Positions 15,893-24,498 of a stretch of 64,000 nt of DNA are shown piece by piece. Under the pieces are notes generated by a model, which was not told where the DNA came from, searched no databases, and saw nothing but the letters and a program-made list of their open reading frames with translations. The stretch comes from Altererythrobacter ishigakiensis (GTDB lineage Bacteria > Pseudomonadota > Alphaproteobacteria > Sphingomonadales > Sphingomonadaceae): contig NZ_CP015963.1 of the NCBI RefSeq assembly GCF_001663155.1, positions 1,071,001-1,135,000 on the forward strand, given 5' to 3'. Numbering within the stretch: the stretch's first letter is position 1; the number at the start of each line of letters is the position of its first letter. The translations under genes were made by a program, and so were the position numbers.

Positions 15893-17107
15893 ATGAAAAC
15901 ACACCTTCTCAGCCTTACGGCTGCTTCGCTGGCGACACTTTCGCCGACCGCCGCCTTCGCAGATGACGGCAATGGTCTGCCGATCGACCCCTACCTCGAT
16001 TTGAGGTACCGACTCGAAGTGGTTGACCAGGAAAACCTGCCCGAAGATGCCACCGCGTCGACACTCAGGATCAGGGGCGGGGTCGAGACCGACGAGTGGA
16101 ACGGTCTGAGCGCGCTGGTCGAAGGCGAGGCCGTGGTCCGGATAGGGCCAGAGGATTTTAACGACACCACCAACGGGTTGGTCCAGTTCCCGGTTGTCGC
16201 CGATCCTTCCGACGCTTTGCTCAACCGCGCTTTCGTGCGGTGGCGCCCTGATCCGGCGATCGAAGCGGTCGCCGGGCGGCAAAAGGTCAACCTCGACAAT
16301 CAGCGCTGGATCGGTTCGGTCGACTGGCGCCAGAACGACCAGACATTCGACCTCGCACAGCTATCGGTGAAGCCCGTCGAAGGGGCATCGATTCAGTACT
16401 TCCATGCATGGCGGGTCAACCGGATCTTTGGGCCGGATTCCCCCAACGGAATCTGGCGGGATAACGATATCCACGCCGTCAATGCCAGCTACGCCATTCC
16501 GTCAGTCGGTGCGGTTTCTGCCTATGGCTACTTCCTCGATATCCCCGATGCGCCCGCCGCCAGCTCGCAAACACTGGGTTTGCGCCTTGCGGGCTCGCAG
16601 CCGGTAAGCGGCAGTACGAAAATCCTGTATGCCGCCGAATACGCCAACCAACGCGATCTGGGGCCGAATCCGGGCAATTTTTCGCTCGACTACCTGTTGC
16701 TCGAGCCAGGGGTTTCGACCGGTGGTTTCACCGCCAAGGTCGGCCTGGAGCGACTGGAAGGCAACGGATCGACCGGGCTGCAGACACCGTTGGCGACCCT
16801 GCACGCATTTAACGGCTGGGCCGACAAGTTCCTCGCCACGCCGCCAAACGGGCTGCGCGATTTCTATGGCGATGTGAGCTATCGTTTCGGCGACGGATCG
16901 CCTCTCAAGGGGTTGTTGTTGCGCGGTATCGTGCACGATTTCGACGCTACAGAGATCGAGCTGTCCTACGGACGCGAAGTGAACCTACTTGTAGTGTATC
17001 CGATAAAGAAGAACCTGACCGTTCTGGCGAAGTTCGCGCAATACGAAGCGGAAGGGTTCAGTGTCGATACCACAAAAGGATGGCTGCAAGTCCAGGTCAG
17101 TTTCTAA
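15893..17107 (+). CDS. Outer-membrane porin, alginate-export-like family
   Basis: A signal peptide (ending SPTAAFA-DD) precedes a 380-residue beta-barrel domain. Alternating hydrophobic strands, RIRGGVETDEWNGLSALVEGE and a final QVQVSF with C-terminal Phe are typical of an outer-membrane barrel. The middle part (RQKVNLDNQRWIGSVDWRQNDQTFDLA) is characteristic of alginate-export-type porins. It may let nitrate, nitrite or another small anion cross the outer membrane, inferred from its FNR box and its place next to the nitrate genes. ATG 15893 begins a good signal peptide; the frame is open further upstream but crosses the FNR box. Its stop overlaps the convergent regulator by four bases. Confidence 0.8.
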   Translation: MKTHLLSLTAASLATLSPTAAFADDGNGLPIDPYLDLRYRLEVVDQENLPEDATASTLRIRGGVETDEWNGLSALVEGEAVVRIGPEDFNDTTNGLVQFPVVADPSDALLNRAFVRWRPDPAIEAVAGRQKVNLDNQRWIGSVDWRQNDQTFDLAQLSVKPVEGASIQYFHAWRVNRIFGPDSPNGIWRDNDIHAVNASYAIPSVGAVSAYGYFLDIPDAPAASSQTLGLRLAGSQPVSGSTKILYAAEYANQRDLGPNPGNFSLDYLLLEPGVSTGGFTAKVGLERLEGNGSTGLQTPLATLHAFNGWADKFLATPPNGLRDFYGDVSYRFGDGSPLKGLLLRGIVHDFDATEIELSYGREVNLLVVYPIKKNLTVLAKFAQYEAEGFSVDTTKGWLQVQVSF

Positions 17108-17799
17108 CGCAGGTCCGGCGGCACCGGATCGGGCCGGGAATAGCGCTCAAGGCTTTCGCGGTCCTCGATCCTCACCCTTGAGCCATCGAGCGAGACGCCG
17201 TGTTTCCTGAGCGTACCGAAAGCGCGCGAGAGGTTTTCGGGCGTCATGCCAAGCAGCGAGGCGAGCAAGCGCTTTTCACCCTTGAGTTCGAACTCCCACT
17301 GCCCGCCTTGCCGGGCGGATTTCTCGAGCAAGTGATTGCCCAGCCGCTCGGCCGACTGCCGCACCTTCATGTCCGTTAGCGCGCGGACGAGATCGCGATA
17401 GCCATGTGCGAGCTCGTGCATGGTCGCCTGCATCAGGGCAGCATCATGTTGAATGGCTTCGCGCAGTCCTGATGCAGGAACGAGCAGGATGCGCGAGGAT
17501 GCGAGCGTGCGTGCCGACATCAAATAGGGGGTGTCGGTTACGACGGCAGCGAGGATATAGCTTTCGACGGGTTCTACGATCCGCATTGTCGTATCTCGTC
17601 CGGCGCCTTCCACGAATAGTTCCACCAGCCCATCGACCAGGACATGCAGGAAGTCCGCATCCTGCCCCCTCTCGAACAGCGTAAGCTGGGGAGGGAATAC
17701 CTGGAGATAGGCCCCAGCAAGGATCGTATCGCGCTGCGCTTCGCCCATGTCCCGAAACAGCGGAAGCCGAGCGATTTCAGGCTTCTCGCCGATTCTCAT
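17104..17799 (-). CDS. Crp/Fnr family regulator without cysteine cluster (Dnr-like)
   Basis: The 231-residue protein has an N-terminal cyclic-nucleotide-binding fold (LTLFERGQDADFLHVLVDGLVELF), a long dimer helix and a C-terminal helix-turn-helix (EKRLLASLLGMTPENLSRAFGTLRKHGV). It has no N-terminal cysteines, so it cannot hold an FNR cluster; it resembles the Dnr/Nnr group, which senses nitric oxide through haem. Its recognition helix reads ENLSRAF, close to the E-x-x-S-R of FNR, so it may bind the same TTGAT boxes. A perfect box lies 48 bases upstream of its start. It is divergent from narK. The nitric oxide role is inferred from family and context. Confidence 0.78.
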   Translation of the reverse strand: MRIGEKPEIARLPLFRDMGEAQRDTILAGAYLQVFPPQLTLFERGQDADFLHVLVDGLVELFVEGAGRDTTMRIVEPVESYILAAVVTDTPYLMSARTLASSRILLVPASGLREAIQHDAALMQATMHELAHGYRDLVRALTDMKVRQSAERLGNHLLEKSARQGGQWEFELKGEKRLLASLLGMTPENLSRAFGTLRKHGVSLDGSRVRIEDRESLERYSRPDPVPPDLR

Positions 17800-17846
17800 G
17801 ACTGTCGAGACTCCAACTCGTTGAAGTGGACGCGTTAGCCCTTCAC

Positions 17847-17860
17847 TTGATCATTATCAA
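17847..17860. promoter_or_regulatory. Perfect FNR-type box upstream of the Dnr-like regulator
   Basis: TTGATCATTATCAA matches all ten consensus positions and lies within an even longer palindrome (CACTTGATCATTATCAAGTG). It is 48 bases from the start of the leftward regulator, suggesting control by FNR or by the regulator itself. Confidence 0.85.
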
Positions 17861-17939
17861 GTGAATGCATGATCTATTTCGGCGACACCATTGCGCCTCG
17901 TCATGCTGAGAAGAGATTTTCCAGCCCGCTCCTGCCAAT

Positions 17940-17953
17940 TTGATCTTGGTCAA
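17940..17953. promoter_or_regulatory. FNR-type box upstream of narK-narGHJI
   Basis: TTGATCTTGGTCAA matches nine of ten consensus positions and is identical to the box at 35505-35518. It lies 63 bases before the narK start codon, near the -41.5 position expected of an FNR-activated promoter if transcription starts about 20 bases before the gene. Confidence 0.82.
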
Positions 17954-18016
17954 AGAGCCTCGACCAACCTCGAGCAATTGCAGTTCCGTCCGAAATGCCA
18001 AAACAGGGATCGAATC

Positions 18017-20764
18017 ATGCAAGGTCAGGAAATCGCGACGAGCGGTGAGCAAAACAGGGCACTGGGCTTAAGCACGTTTGCCTTCACGATCTGCTTCGCT
18101 GTCTGGACGATCTTCGCGATCGTAGGGATCGAAATCAAGGCGGAACTGGGCCTGAGCGATACGCAGTTCGGACTGCTGGTCGGAACGCCGATCCTTACCG
18201 GTTCGCTCAGCCGTTTGTTGCTCGGGGTGTGGACCGATCAGCATGGTGGCCGGATCGTTTTCCCGATCACCATGCTCGCCTCCGCGGCATCGACCTTCCT
18301 GCTGTCCTACACGGACAGCTATCTCATGATGTTGCTGGCGGCGCTGGGTCTGGGCTTGGCGGGCGGCGGCTTCGCAGTTGGCGTCGCCTATGTTTCCAAG
18401 TTCTACCCGCTTGAAAAGCAGGGCTCGGCGCTCGGATTCTTCGGAATGGGCAATGTCGGTGCGGCAGTGACCAAGTTTCTTGCGCCGTGGGTTATGGTGG
18501 CGATCGGCTGGCAGGGCGTGGCCCAGGTCTGGGCGGGAGCCTTGGCGATCGTAGCCGTCCTGTTCTACCTTTTTGCCAAGGATGATCCCGAGTTCGCGGC
18601 CCGCAAGACTAGCGGGGTGAAGGCAAAAAGCCTGCTCGAACAGCTCGAACCGCTGCGCAATGAGCAGGTGTGGCGCTTCTCGCTCTACTATTTCTTCGTT
18701 TTCGGTGCCTTCGTGGCGCTCGCGCTCTGGCTGCCCAATTACATGGTGGGCCTCTACGGTATCGACGTGAAGCTGGCGGGCATGCTCGCTGCGACCTTCT
18801 CGCTCTCGGCCAGCGTATTCCGCGCCTATGGAGGCGTGCTCTCGGACAAATATGGCGCGCGCAAGATCATGTACGCCACCTTCGGCGTCTCGCTGATCTG
18901 CCTCTTCATGCTGTCCTATCCGGCGACCGATTACGTCATCCACGGGATCGAAGGCGACATCACGTTCTCGACCTCGATGAACCTGGTGCCTTTTGTCATC
19001 ACTGTATTCGTGCTGGGCTTCTTCATGTCGCTCGGCAAGGCGGCGGTCTACAAGCACATTCCGGTCTACTATCCCGGCCACGTTGGATCGGTGGGCGGTC
19101 TCGTGGGCCTCGTCGGTGGGCTCGGCGGCTTTATTCTGCCGATCGTGTTCGGTGCGGTCAGTGACCTGACGGGCATCTGGACCAGCTGTTTCATGGTCTT
19201 GTTTGCCCTGGTGGGCGTTGCGCTCGCATGGATGCATATCGCCATCCGGCAGATGGAGCAGAAGGCCAGCGGGATCGATACGCGCTCGCTACCCGAATTC
19301 CCGGAAATGGCAGAGCTGCACGATGAGGAGAAGCAAGCTGTCGCTACTCCCAGCAAGGTGCTGACCGAGTGGAAACCTGAGGATCCCGGTTTCTGGGAGC
19401 AATCGGGCGAGAGGATTGCGCGGCGCAATCTCTACATCTCGATTCCCGCCCTGCTGCTAGCCTTCTCGGTCTGGATGGTGTGGTCGATGGTGGTCGCGAA
19501 GCTGCCCTCGATAGGTTTCGACTACACCACCGATCAGCTGTTCTGGCTAGCGGCATTGCCGGGACTTTCGGGCGCGACCTTGCGAATCTTCTACAGCTTC
19601 GTCGTACCGATCTTTGGCGGTCGTCTGTGGACCACCATGTCGACCGCGTCGCTGCTGATCCCGGCTTTCGGGATAGGCTATGCGGTTCAGAACCCGGACA
19701 CGCCCTATATCATCTTCCTCGTTCTCGCCCTGCTGTGCGGCTTTGGTGGCGGCAACTTCGCCTCCTCCATGTCGAATATAAGCTTCTTCTTCCCGAAGGC
19801 ACAGAAGGGCAATGCGCTAGCGCTCAACGCCGGACTCGGAAACCTGGGGGTTTCGGTGATGCAGTTCCTGGTACCGTTGGTGATTGTCGCCAGCGTTTTC
19901 GGGGCCTTGGGCGGTGAACCCCAGCGGACTGCGGAAGGCGGCGAACTCTGGCTGCAGAATGCCGGCTTCATCTGGGTGCCGTTCATCATGGTCTCCACGC
20001 TGCTGGCATGGTTCGGGATGAATGACATCGCCGACGCGAAAGCCAGCTTCTCCGAACAGTCGGTGATCTTCCAGCGCAAGCACAATTGGCTGATGTGCTG
20101 GCTCTACACCGGCACATTCGGGAGCTTCATAGGTTTCTCCGCTGGCCTGCCGCTCCTCGCCAAGCATCAATTCCCGGACGTGGATGTGCTCCAGTTCGTC
20201 TTCCTCGGGCCGCTTGTGGGCGCGCTTAGCCGTGCTGCGACCGGTTGGGTATCGGACAAGTGGGGCGGTGCGCGAGTAACCTTCTGGGTCTTTGTCCTCA
20301 TGATGCTGGGCGTGCTCGGGGTGGTGTACTTCCTCGAGGCGGCCAACTGGTGGGGCTTCCTGGGCGCTTTCATCTTCATGTTCTTCATGACCGGTGTCGG
20401 CAATGCCTCGACCTTCCAGATGATCCCAAACATCATGCGCCAGGAAGTCCCGCGCCTGATGCCGGAACTCGATGCAACGGCCCGGGTTCGCCAGGCAGAG
20501 AAGGAATCCGCTGCGATCGTTGGCTTCACTTCGGCCATCGCCGCCTACGGGGCCTTCTTCATCCCCAAGAGCTTCGGCAGTGCGATTGCCTCCACCGGTT
20601 CGCCGATGGCCGCACTGTGGGGCTTTTTCATCTTCTACGCCAGCTGTGCGGCATTGACCTGGTGGGCCTACACCCGCCGCGGCGGTTTGCTGCACGATAT
20701 CGAACGCGGCCGGGCGCCAGCCCCGGTTGGAACACCAGCTCAGCTCAAGGGAGCAACCGCATGA
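18017..20764 (+). CDS. narK: Fused NarK1-NarK2 nitrate/nitrite transporter
   Basis: At 915 residues this is twice the size of a single major-facilitator transporter. Two complete NarK halves are joined. The first carries the nitrate signature GFFGMGNVGAAVTKF near residue 140, the second ALNAGLGNLGVSVMQF near residue 600. Such fusions are known from Paracoccus: one half is thought to import nitrate with protons, the other to exchange nitrate for nitrite. ATG 18017 lies after the FNR box; the frame is open further upstream but would include the box. The stop overlaps narG (ATGA), so transport and reduction are translationally linked. It has about 24 membrane helices in the inner membrane. Confidence 0.95.
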   Translation: MQGQEIATSGEQNRALGLSTFAFTICFAVWTIFAIVGIEIKAELGLSDTQFGLLVGTPILTGSLSRLLLGVWTDQHGGRIVFPITMLASAASTFLLSYTDSYLMMLLAALGLGLAGGGFAVGVAYVSKFYPLEKQGSALGFFGMGNVGAAVTKFLAPWVMVAIGWQGVAQVWAGALAIVAVLFYLFAKDDPEFAARKTSGVKAKSLLEQLEPLRNEQVWRFSLYYFFVFGAFVALALWLPNYMVGLYGIDVKLAGMLAATFSLSASVFRAYGGVLSDKYGARKIMYATFGVSLICLFMLSYPATDYVIHGIEGDITFSTSMNLVPFVITVFVLGFFMSLGKAAVYKHIPVYYPGHVGSVGGLVGLVGGLGGFILPIVFGAVSDLTGIWTSCFMVLFALVGVALAWMHIAIRQMEQKASGIDTRSLPEFPEMAELHDEEKQAVATPSKVLTEWKPEDPGFWEQSGERIARRNLYISIPALLLAFSVWMVWSMVVAKLPSIGFDYTTDQLFWLAALPGLSGATLRIFYSFVVPIFGGRLWTTMSTASLLIPAFGIGYAVQNPDTPYIIFLVLALLCGFGGGNFASSMSNISFFFPKAQKGNALALNAGLGNLGVSVMQFLVPLVIVASVFGALGGEPQRTAEGGELWLQNAGFIWVPFIMVSTLLAWFGMNDIADAKASFSEQSVIFQRKHNWLMCWLYTGTFGSFIGFSAGLPLLAKHQFPDVDVLQFVFLGPLVGALSRAATGWVSDKWGGARVTFWVFVLMMLGVLGVVYFLEAANWWGFLGAFIFMFFMTGVGNASTFQMIPNIMRQEVPRLMPELDATARVRQAEKESAAIVGFTSAIAAYGAFFIPKSFGSAIASTGSPMAALWGFFIFYASCAALTWWAYTRRGGLLHDIERGRAPAPVGTPAQLKGATA

Positions 20765-23700
20765 GCCATCTTCTCGACCGCCTCACCTTTTTCAAACAGG
20801 CCAAGCAACCGTTTTCGAAAGGCCACGGGATCACAACCAACCAGAACCGTGACTGGGAGGACAGCTATCGCAAGCGTTGGCAGCACGACAAGATTGTGAG
20901 GTCGACCCACGGGGTGAACTGTACCGGTTCGTGCAGCTGGAAGATCTACGTCAAGGGCGGGATCATTACTTGGGAAACGCAGCAGACGGACTACCCGCGC
21001 ACGCGGCCCGATCTGCCGAACCACGAGCCTCGTGGGTGCCCTCGTGGGGCAAGTTACAGCTGGTATATCTATTCGGCCCAGCGGCTGAAATATCCGATGA
21101 TCCGCTCGCGGCTCGTCAAGCTGTGGCGCGAAGCGCGTGCTGTGCGGACTCCCGTCGCGGCATGGGCATCGATCGTCGAGGATCCGGCCAAGCGCAAGAG
21201 CTACACTGCCATCAGGGGCCATGGCGGTTTCGTGCGTTCGACCTGGGATGAGGTGAACGAGATCATCGCCGCAGCCAACGCCTACACCGCCAAGACTTAT
21301 GGCCCGGACCGGGTGATTGGGTTCTCGCCCATCCCCGCGATGTCGATGGTGAGCTATGCGGCCGGTTCGCGCTATCTCTCGCTGCTCGGCGGCACCTGCA
21401 TGAGTTTCTACGATTGGTACTGCGATCTGCCACCCGCCAGCCCTCAGACCTGGGGTGAGCAGACCGACGTTCCGGAAAGCGCCGATTGGTACAATGCCGG
21501 CTTCCTGATGATGTGGGGCTCAAACGTGCCGCAAACGCGCACGCCCGACGCGCACTTCATGACCGAGGCACGCTACCGCGGAACCAAGGTTGCCGTGGTC
21601 AGCCCTGACTATGCCGAGGCGACCAAGTTCGCCGACCTGTGGCTCAATCCCAAGCAGGGCACCGACGCGGCGCTCGCCATGGCGATGGGGCATGTCATCC
21701 TGCGCGAGTATCACCTCGACCGTCAGGCAGAATATTTCGAGGAATATTGCCGCAAATACTCCGACATGCCGATGCTGGTGCGCCTCGTCGAAAAGGACGG
21801 AGCTTATGTGCCTGAGAGGTTGCTGCGCGCGTCCGACTTCCTCGAGGATCTTGAGGAAGATAACAACCCCGATTGGAAGACCGTCGCGATCGACGACAAC
21901 ACCGAAGAGGTCGTTGTGCCCAACGGCTCCGCAGGCTTCCGCTGGGGCGAACAGGGCAAATGGAACCTGGAGGAGAAAGACGGGCGGGGCAACGACACCG
22001 CGCTCAGGATGACCAACATCCTCGAAGGCAATCACGACGAGGTGGTCGAGGTCTCCTTCCCCTATTTCGGCAATCGCGAACACGATCATTTTGAAGGGAC
22101 CGATCATCCCAGCGTGCTCAATCGCCGGGTGCCGGCGCGCCAGCTCCAGCTCAAGGAGGGCAAGGCTTTCGTTGCGACCGTCTTCGACCTGTTCTGCGCA
22201 AACTATGGTCTCGATCGGGGTCTTGGCGGAGACCATGTCGCGCGGGATTACGCCGAAATGGTCCCCTACACCCCGGCCTGGGCCGAAAAGATCACCGGCG
22301 TGCCGGCAGATCAGATCATCACCACTGCGCGAGAATTTGCCGGCAATGCCGAGACAACCAAAGGCAAGTCGATGGTCATCCTCGGAGCCGGTCTCAACCA
22401 CTGGTACCACATGGACATGAACTATCGCGGCATCATCAACCTGCTGGTGATGTGTGGTTGTGTGGGTCAGTCGGGCGGTGGCTGGTCGCACTATGTCGGG
22501 CAGGAAAAGCTTCGGCCGCAGACCGGGTGGCTCCCGCTTGCCTTTGCGCTCGACTGGAACCGACCGCCACGGCAGATGAATTCGACGAGCTTTTTCTACG
22601 CGCATACCGACCAATGGCGCTATGAAACGCTCGACGTGGACGAAATCCTCTCGCCGACCGCGCCGGAGGGCGAATGGGACGCGAGCCTGATCGATTACAA
22701 CGCCCGCGCTGAGCGCATGGGGTGGCTGCCAAGCGCGCCGCAGCTCAAGACCAATCCGCTCGAAGTGGGCAAAGCCGCAAAGGTATCGGGCAAGGACGCC
22801 AAGGACTATGTGGCGGAGCAGCTCAAGTCGGGTGAGCTGGAAATGTCCTGTTTCGATCCGGACGATCCGGCAAACTGGCCGCGCAACATGTTCGTGTGGC
22901 GCTCCAACTTGCTCGGTTCTTCGGGCAAGGGCCACGAATATTTCCTCAAGCACCTGCTCGGCACCGCGCATGGCGTGCAAGGCAAGGACTTGGGAGAGAT
23001 CGGTGGCCAGAAGCCGAAGGAAGTAAAGTGGCACGATGATGCGCCGCAAGGAAAGCTCGACCTGTTGGTCACGCTCGATTTCCGCATGTCGACTACCTGT
23101 GTCTATTCCGACATCGTCCTGCCGACCGCGAGTTGGTATGAGAAGGACGATCTCAACACGTCAGACATGCACCCCTTCATCCACCCGCTGTCGGCGGCGG
23201 TAGACCCCGTCTGGGAATCGCGCAGCGACTGGGACATTTACAAGGGGATCGCAAAGAAGTTCTCCGAAGTTGCCCCCGAGGTTCTCGGCGTCGAACAGGA
23301 TGTGGTCCTGAGCCCGATCCAGCACGACAGTCCTAACGAGATCGCCCAGCCCTTCGAGGTCGAAGACTGGGGCCAGGGACAGGCCGAACCTGTCCCTGGC
23401 AAGACGATGGCAACCGTTGCTCTCGTCGAGCGCGATTACCCAGCGCTTTATGAGCGGTTCTCCTCGCTTGGTCCCTTGATGGACAAGCTCGGCAATGGCG
23501 GAAAAGGCATTGCCTGGAACACCGAGAGGGAGGTGGAAAATCTGCGGAACCTCAATGGTGCCACCAAGCCCAACGGCTCGGATAAGGGCGCGCCGAGGAT
23601 CGAGAGCGCGATCGATGCCGCCGAGGTCATCCTGATGCTTGCACCGGAAACCAACGGCGAAGTCGCGGTCAAGGCGTGGGAGGCGCTGTCGAAGAATACC

Positions 23701-24498
23701 GGCCGCGATCACTCCCATCTCGCGGTGCCCAAGGAAGAAGAGAAGATCCGCTTTCGCGACATTCAGGCGCAACCGCGGAAGATCATTTCTTCTCCCACCT
23801 GGTCGGGGCTGGAAAGCGAGCACGTGTGCTACAATGCCGGTTACACCAACGTGCACGAATTGATCCCCTGGCGGACGTTAACCGGGAGGCAGCAACTCTA
23901 TCAGGATCACAAATGGATGCGCGCCTTCGGTGAAGGGTTCTGCGTCTATCGCCCGCCGATCGATACCAAGGCCGTGCAGCCGATGCTCGATGAAGCGAAG
24001 AACGCACCGCACGTGGTGCTCAACTTCATCACGCCGCACCAGAAATGGGGCATCCACTCGACCTATACCGACAACCTCTTGATGCTGACGCTGTCGCGCG
24101 GCGGGCCGATCGTCTGGATGAGCGAGGTTGATGCGGCGAAGGCGGGCCTCGTCGACAATGACTGGGTTGAAACCTTCAACGCCAACGGAGCGCTCGTCGC
24201 CCGCGTGGTGGTGTCCCAGCGCATGAAGGAAGGCACGCTCTTCATGTACCATGCGCAAGAGAAGATTACGAATGTCCCCGGATCGCCTCTGACAGGCCAG
24301 CGCGGCGGCATTCACAATTCGGTGACCCGTGCAGTGCTGAAGCCAACCCACATGATCGGTGGCTACGTTCAGCAGAGTTATGGCTTCAACTATTACGGCA
24401 CGGTCGGGTCGAACCGCGACGAATACGTGATCGTCCGCAAGCTTCAGAAAGTCGACTGGCTCGAAGAAGCGCTTCCTGAAGGGGAGAATGCAGCATGA
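20761..24498 (+). CDS. narG: Respiratory nitrate reductase alpha subunit (Mo-bisMGD)
   Basis: This 1245-residue catalytic subunit reduces nitrate to nitrite on the cytoplasmic face of the inner membrane. The FS0 cluster ligands are His50, Cys54, Cys58 and Cys93 (THGVNCTGSC and RGCPRG), as in E. coli NarG. The Mo-ligand segment YDWYCDLPPASPQTWGEQTD is intact, and the conserved YFGNREHDHFEGTDHPS and HQKWGIHSTYTDN stretches are present. The start at 20761 overlaps the narK stop, and the stop overlaps narH. It is complete and shows no damage. Confidence 0.98.
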   Translation: MSHLLDRLTFFKQAKQPFSKGHGITTNQNRDWEDSYRKRWQHDKIVRSTHGVNCTGSCSWKIYVKGGIITWETQQTDYPRTRPDLPNHEPRGCPRGASYSWYIYSAQRLKYPMIRSRLVKLWREARAVRTPVAAWASIVEDPAKRKSYTAIRGHGGFVRSTWDEVNEIIAAANAYTAKTYGPDRVIGFSPIPAMSMVSYAAGSRYLSLLGGTCMSFYDWYCDLPPASPQTWGEQTDVPESADWYNAGFLMMWGSNVPQTRTPDAHFMTEARYRGTKVAVVSPDYAEATKFADLWLNPKQGTDAALAMAMGHVILREYHLDRQAEYFEEYCRKYSDMPMLVRLVEKDGAYVPERLLRASDFLEDLEEDNNPDWKTVAIDDNTEEVVVPNGSAGFRWGEQGKWNLEEKDGRGNDTALRMTNILEGNHDEVVEVSFPYFGNREHDHFEGTDHPSVLNRRVPARQLQLKEGKAFVATVFDLFCANYGLDRGLGGDHVARDYAEMVPYTPAWAEKITGVPADQIITTAREFAGNAETTKGKSMVILGAGLNHWYHMDMNYRGIINLLVMCGCVGQSGGGWSHYVGQEKLRPQTGWLPLAFALDWNRPPRQMNSTSFFYAHTDQWRYETLDVDEILSPTAPEGEWDASLIDYNARAERMGWLPSAPQLKTNPLEVGKAAKVSGKDAKDYVAEQLKSGELEMSCFDPDDPANWPRNMFVWRSNLLGSSGKGHEYFLKHLLGTAHGVQGKDLGEIGGQKPKEVKWHDDAPQGKLDLLVTLDFRMSTTCVYSDIVLPTASWYEKDDLNTSDMHPFIHPLSAAVDPVWESRSDWDIYKGIAKKFSEVAPEVLGVEQDVVLSPIQHDSPNEIAQPFEVEDWGQGQAEPVPGKTMATVALVERDYPALYERFSSLGPLMDKLGNGGKGIAWNTEREVENLRNLNGATKPNGSDKGAPRIESAIDAAEVILMLAPETNGEVAVKAWEALSKNTGRDHSHLAVPKEEEKIRFRDIQAQPRKIISSPTWSGLESEHVCYNAGYTNVHELIPWRTLTGRQQLYQDHKWMRAFGEGFCVYRPPIDTKAVQPMLDEAKNAPHVVLNFITPHQKWGIHSTYTDNLLMLTLSRGGPIVWMSEVDAAKAGLVDNDWVETFNANGALVARVVVSQRMKEGTLFMYHAQEKITNVPGSPLTGQRGGIHNSVTRAVLKPTHMIGGYVQQSYGFNYYGTVGSNRDEYVIVRKLQKVDWLEEALPEGENAA

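Noticed and set aside
18068..19237. Long open frame on the reverse strand inside narK (389 codons)
   Set aside because: It lies antisense to a clear transporter. Its product is polar and rich in Arg, His and Glu, as expected of a shadow of membrane helices.
21520..23049. Long reverse-strand frame inside narG (509 codons)
   Set aside because: narG is intact across this stretch, and the reverse product has no recognisable domain.
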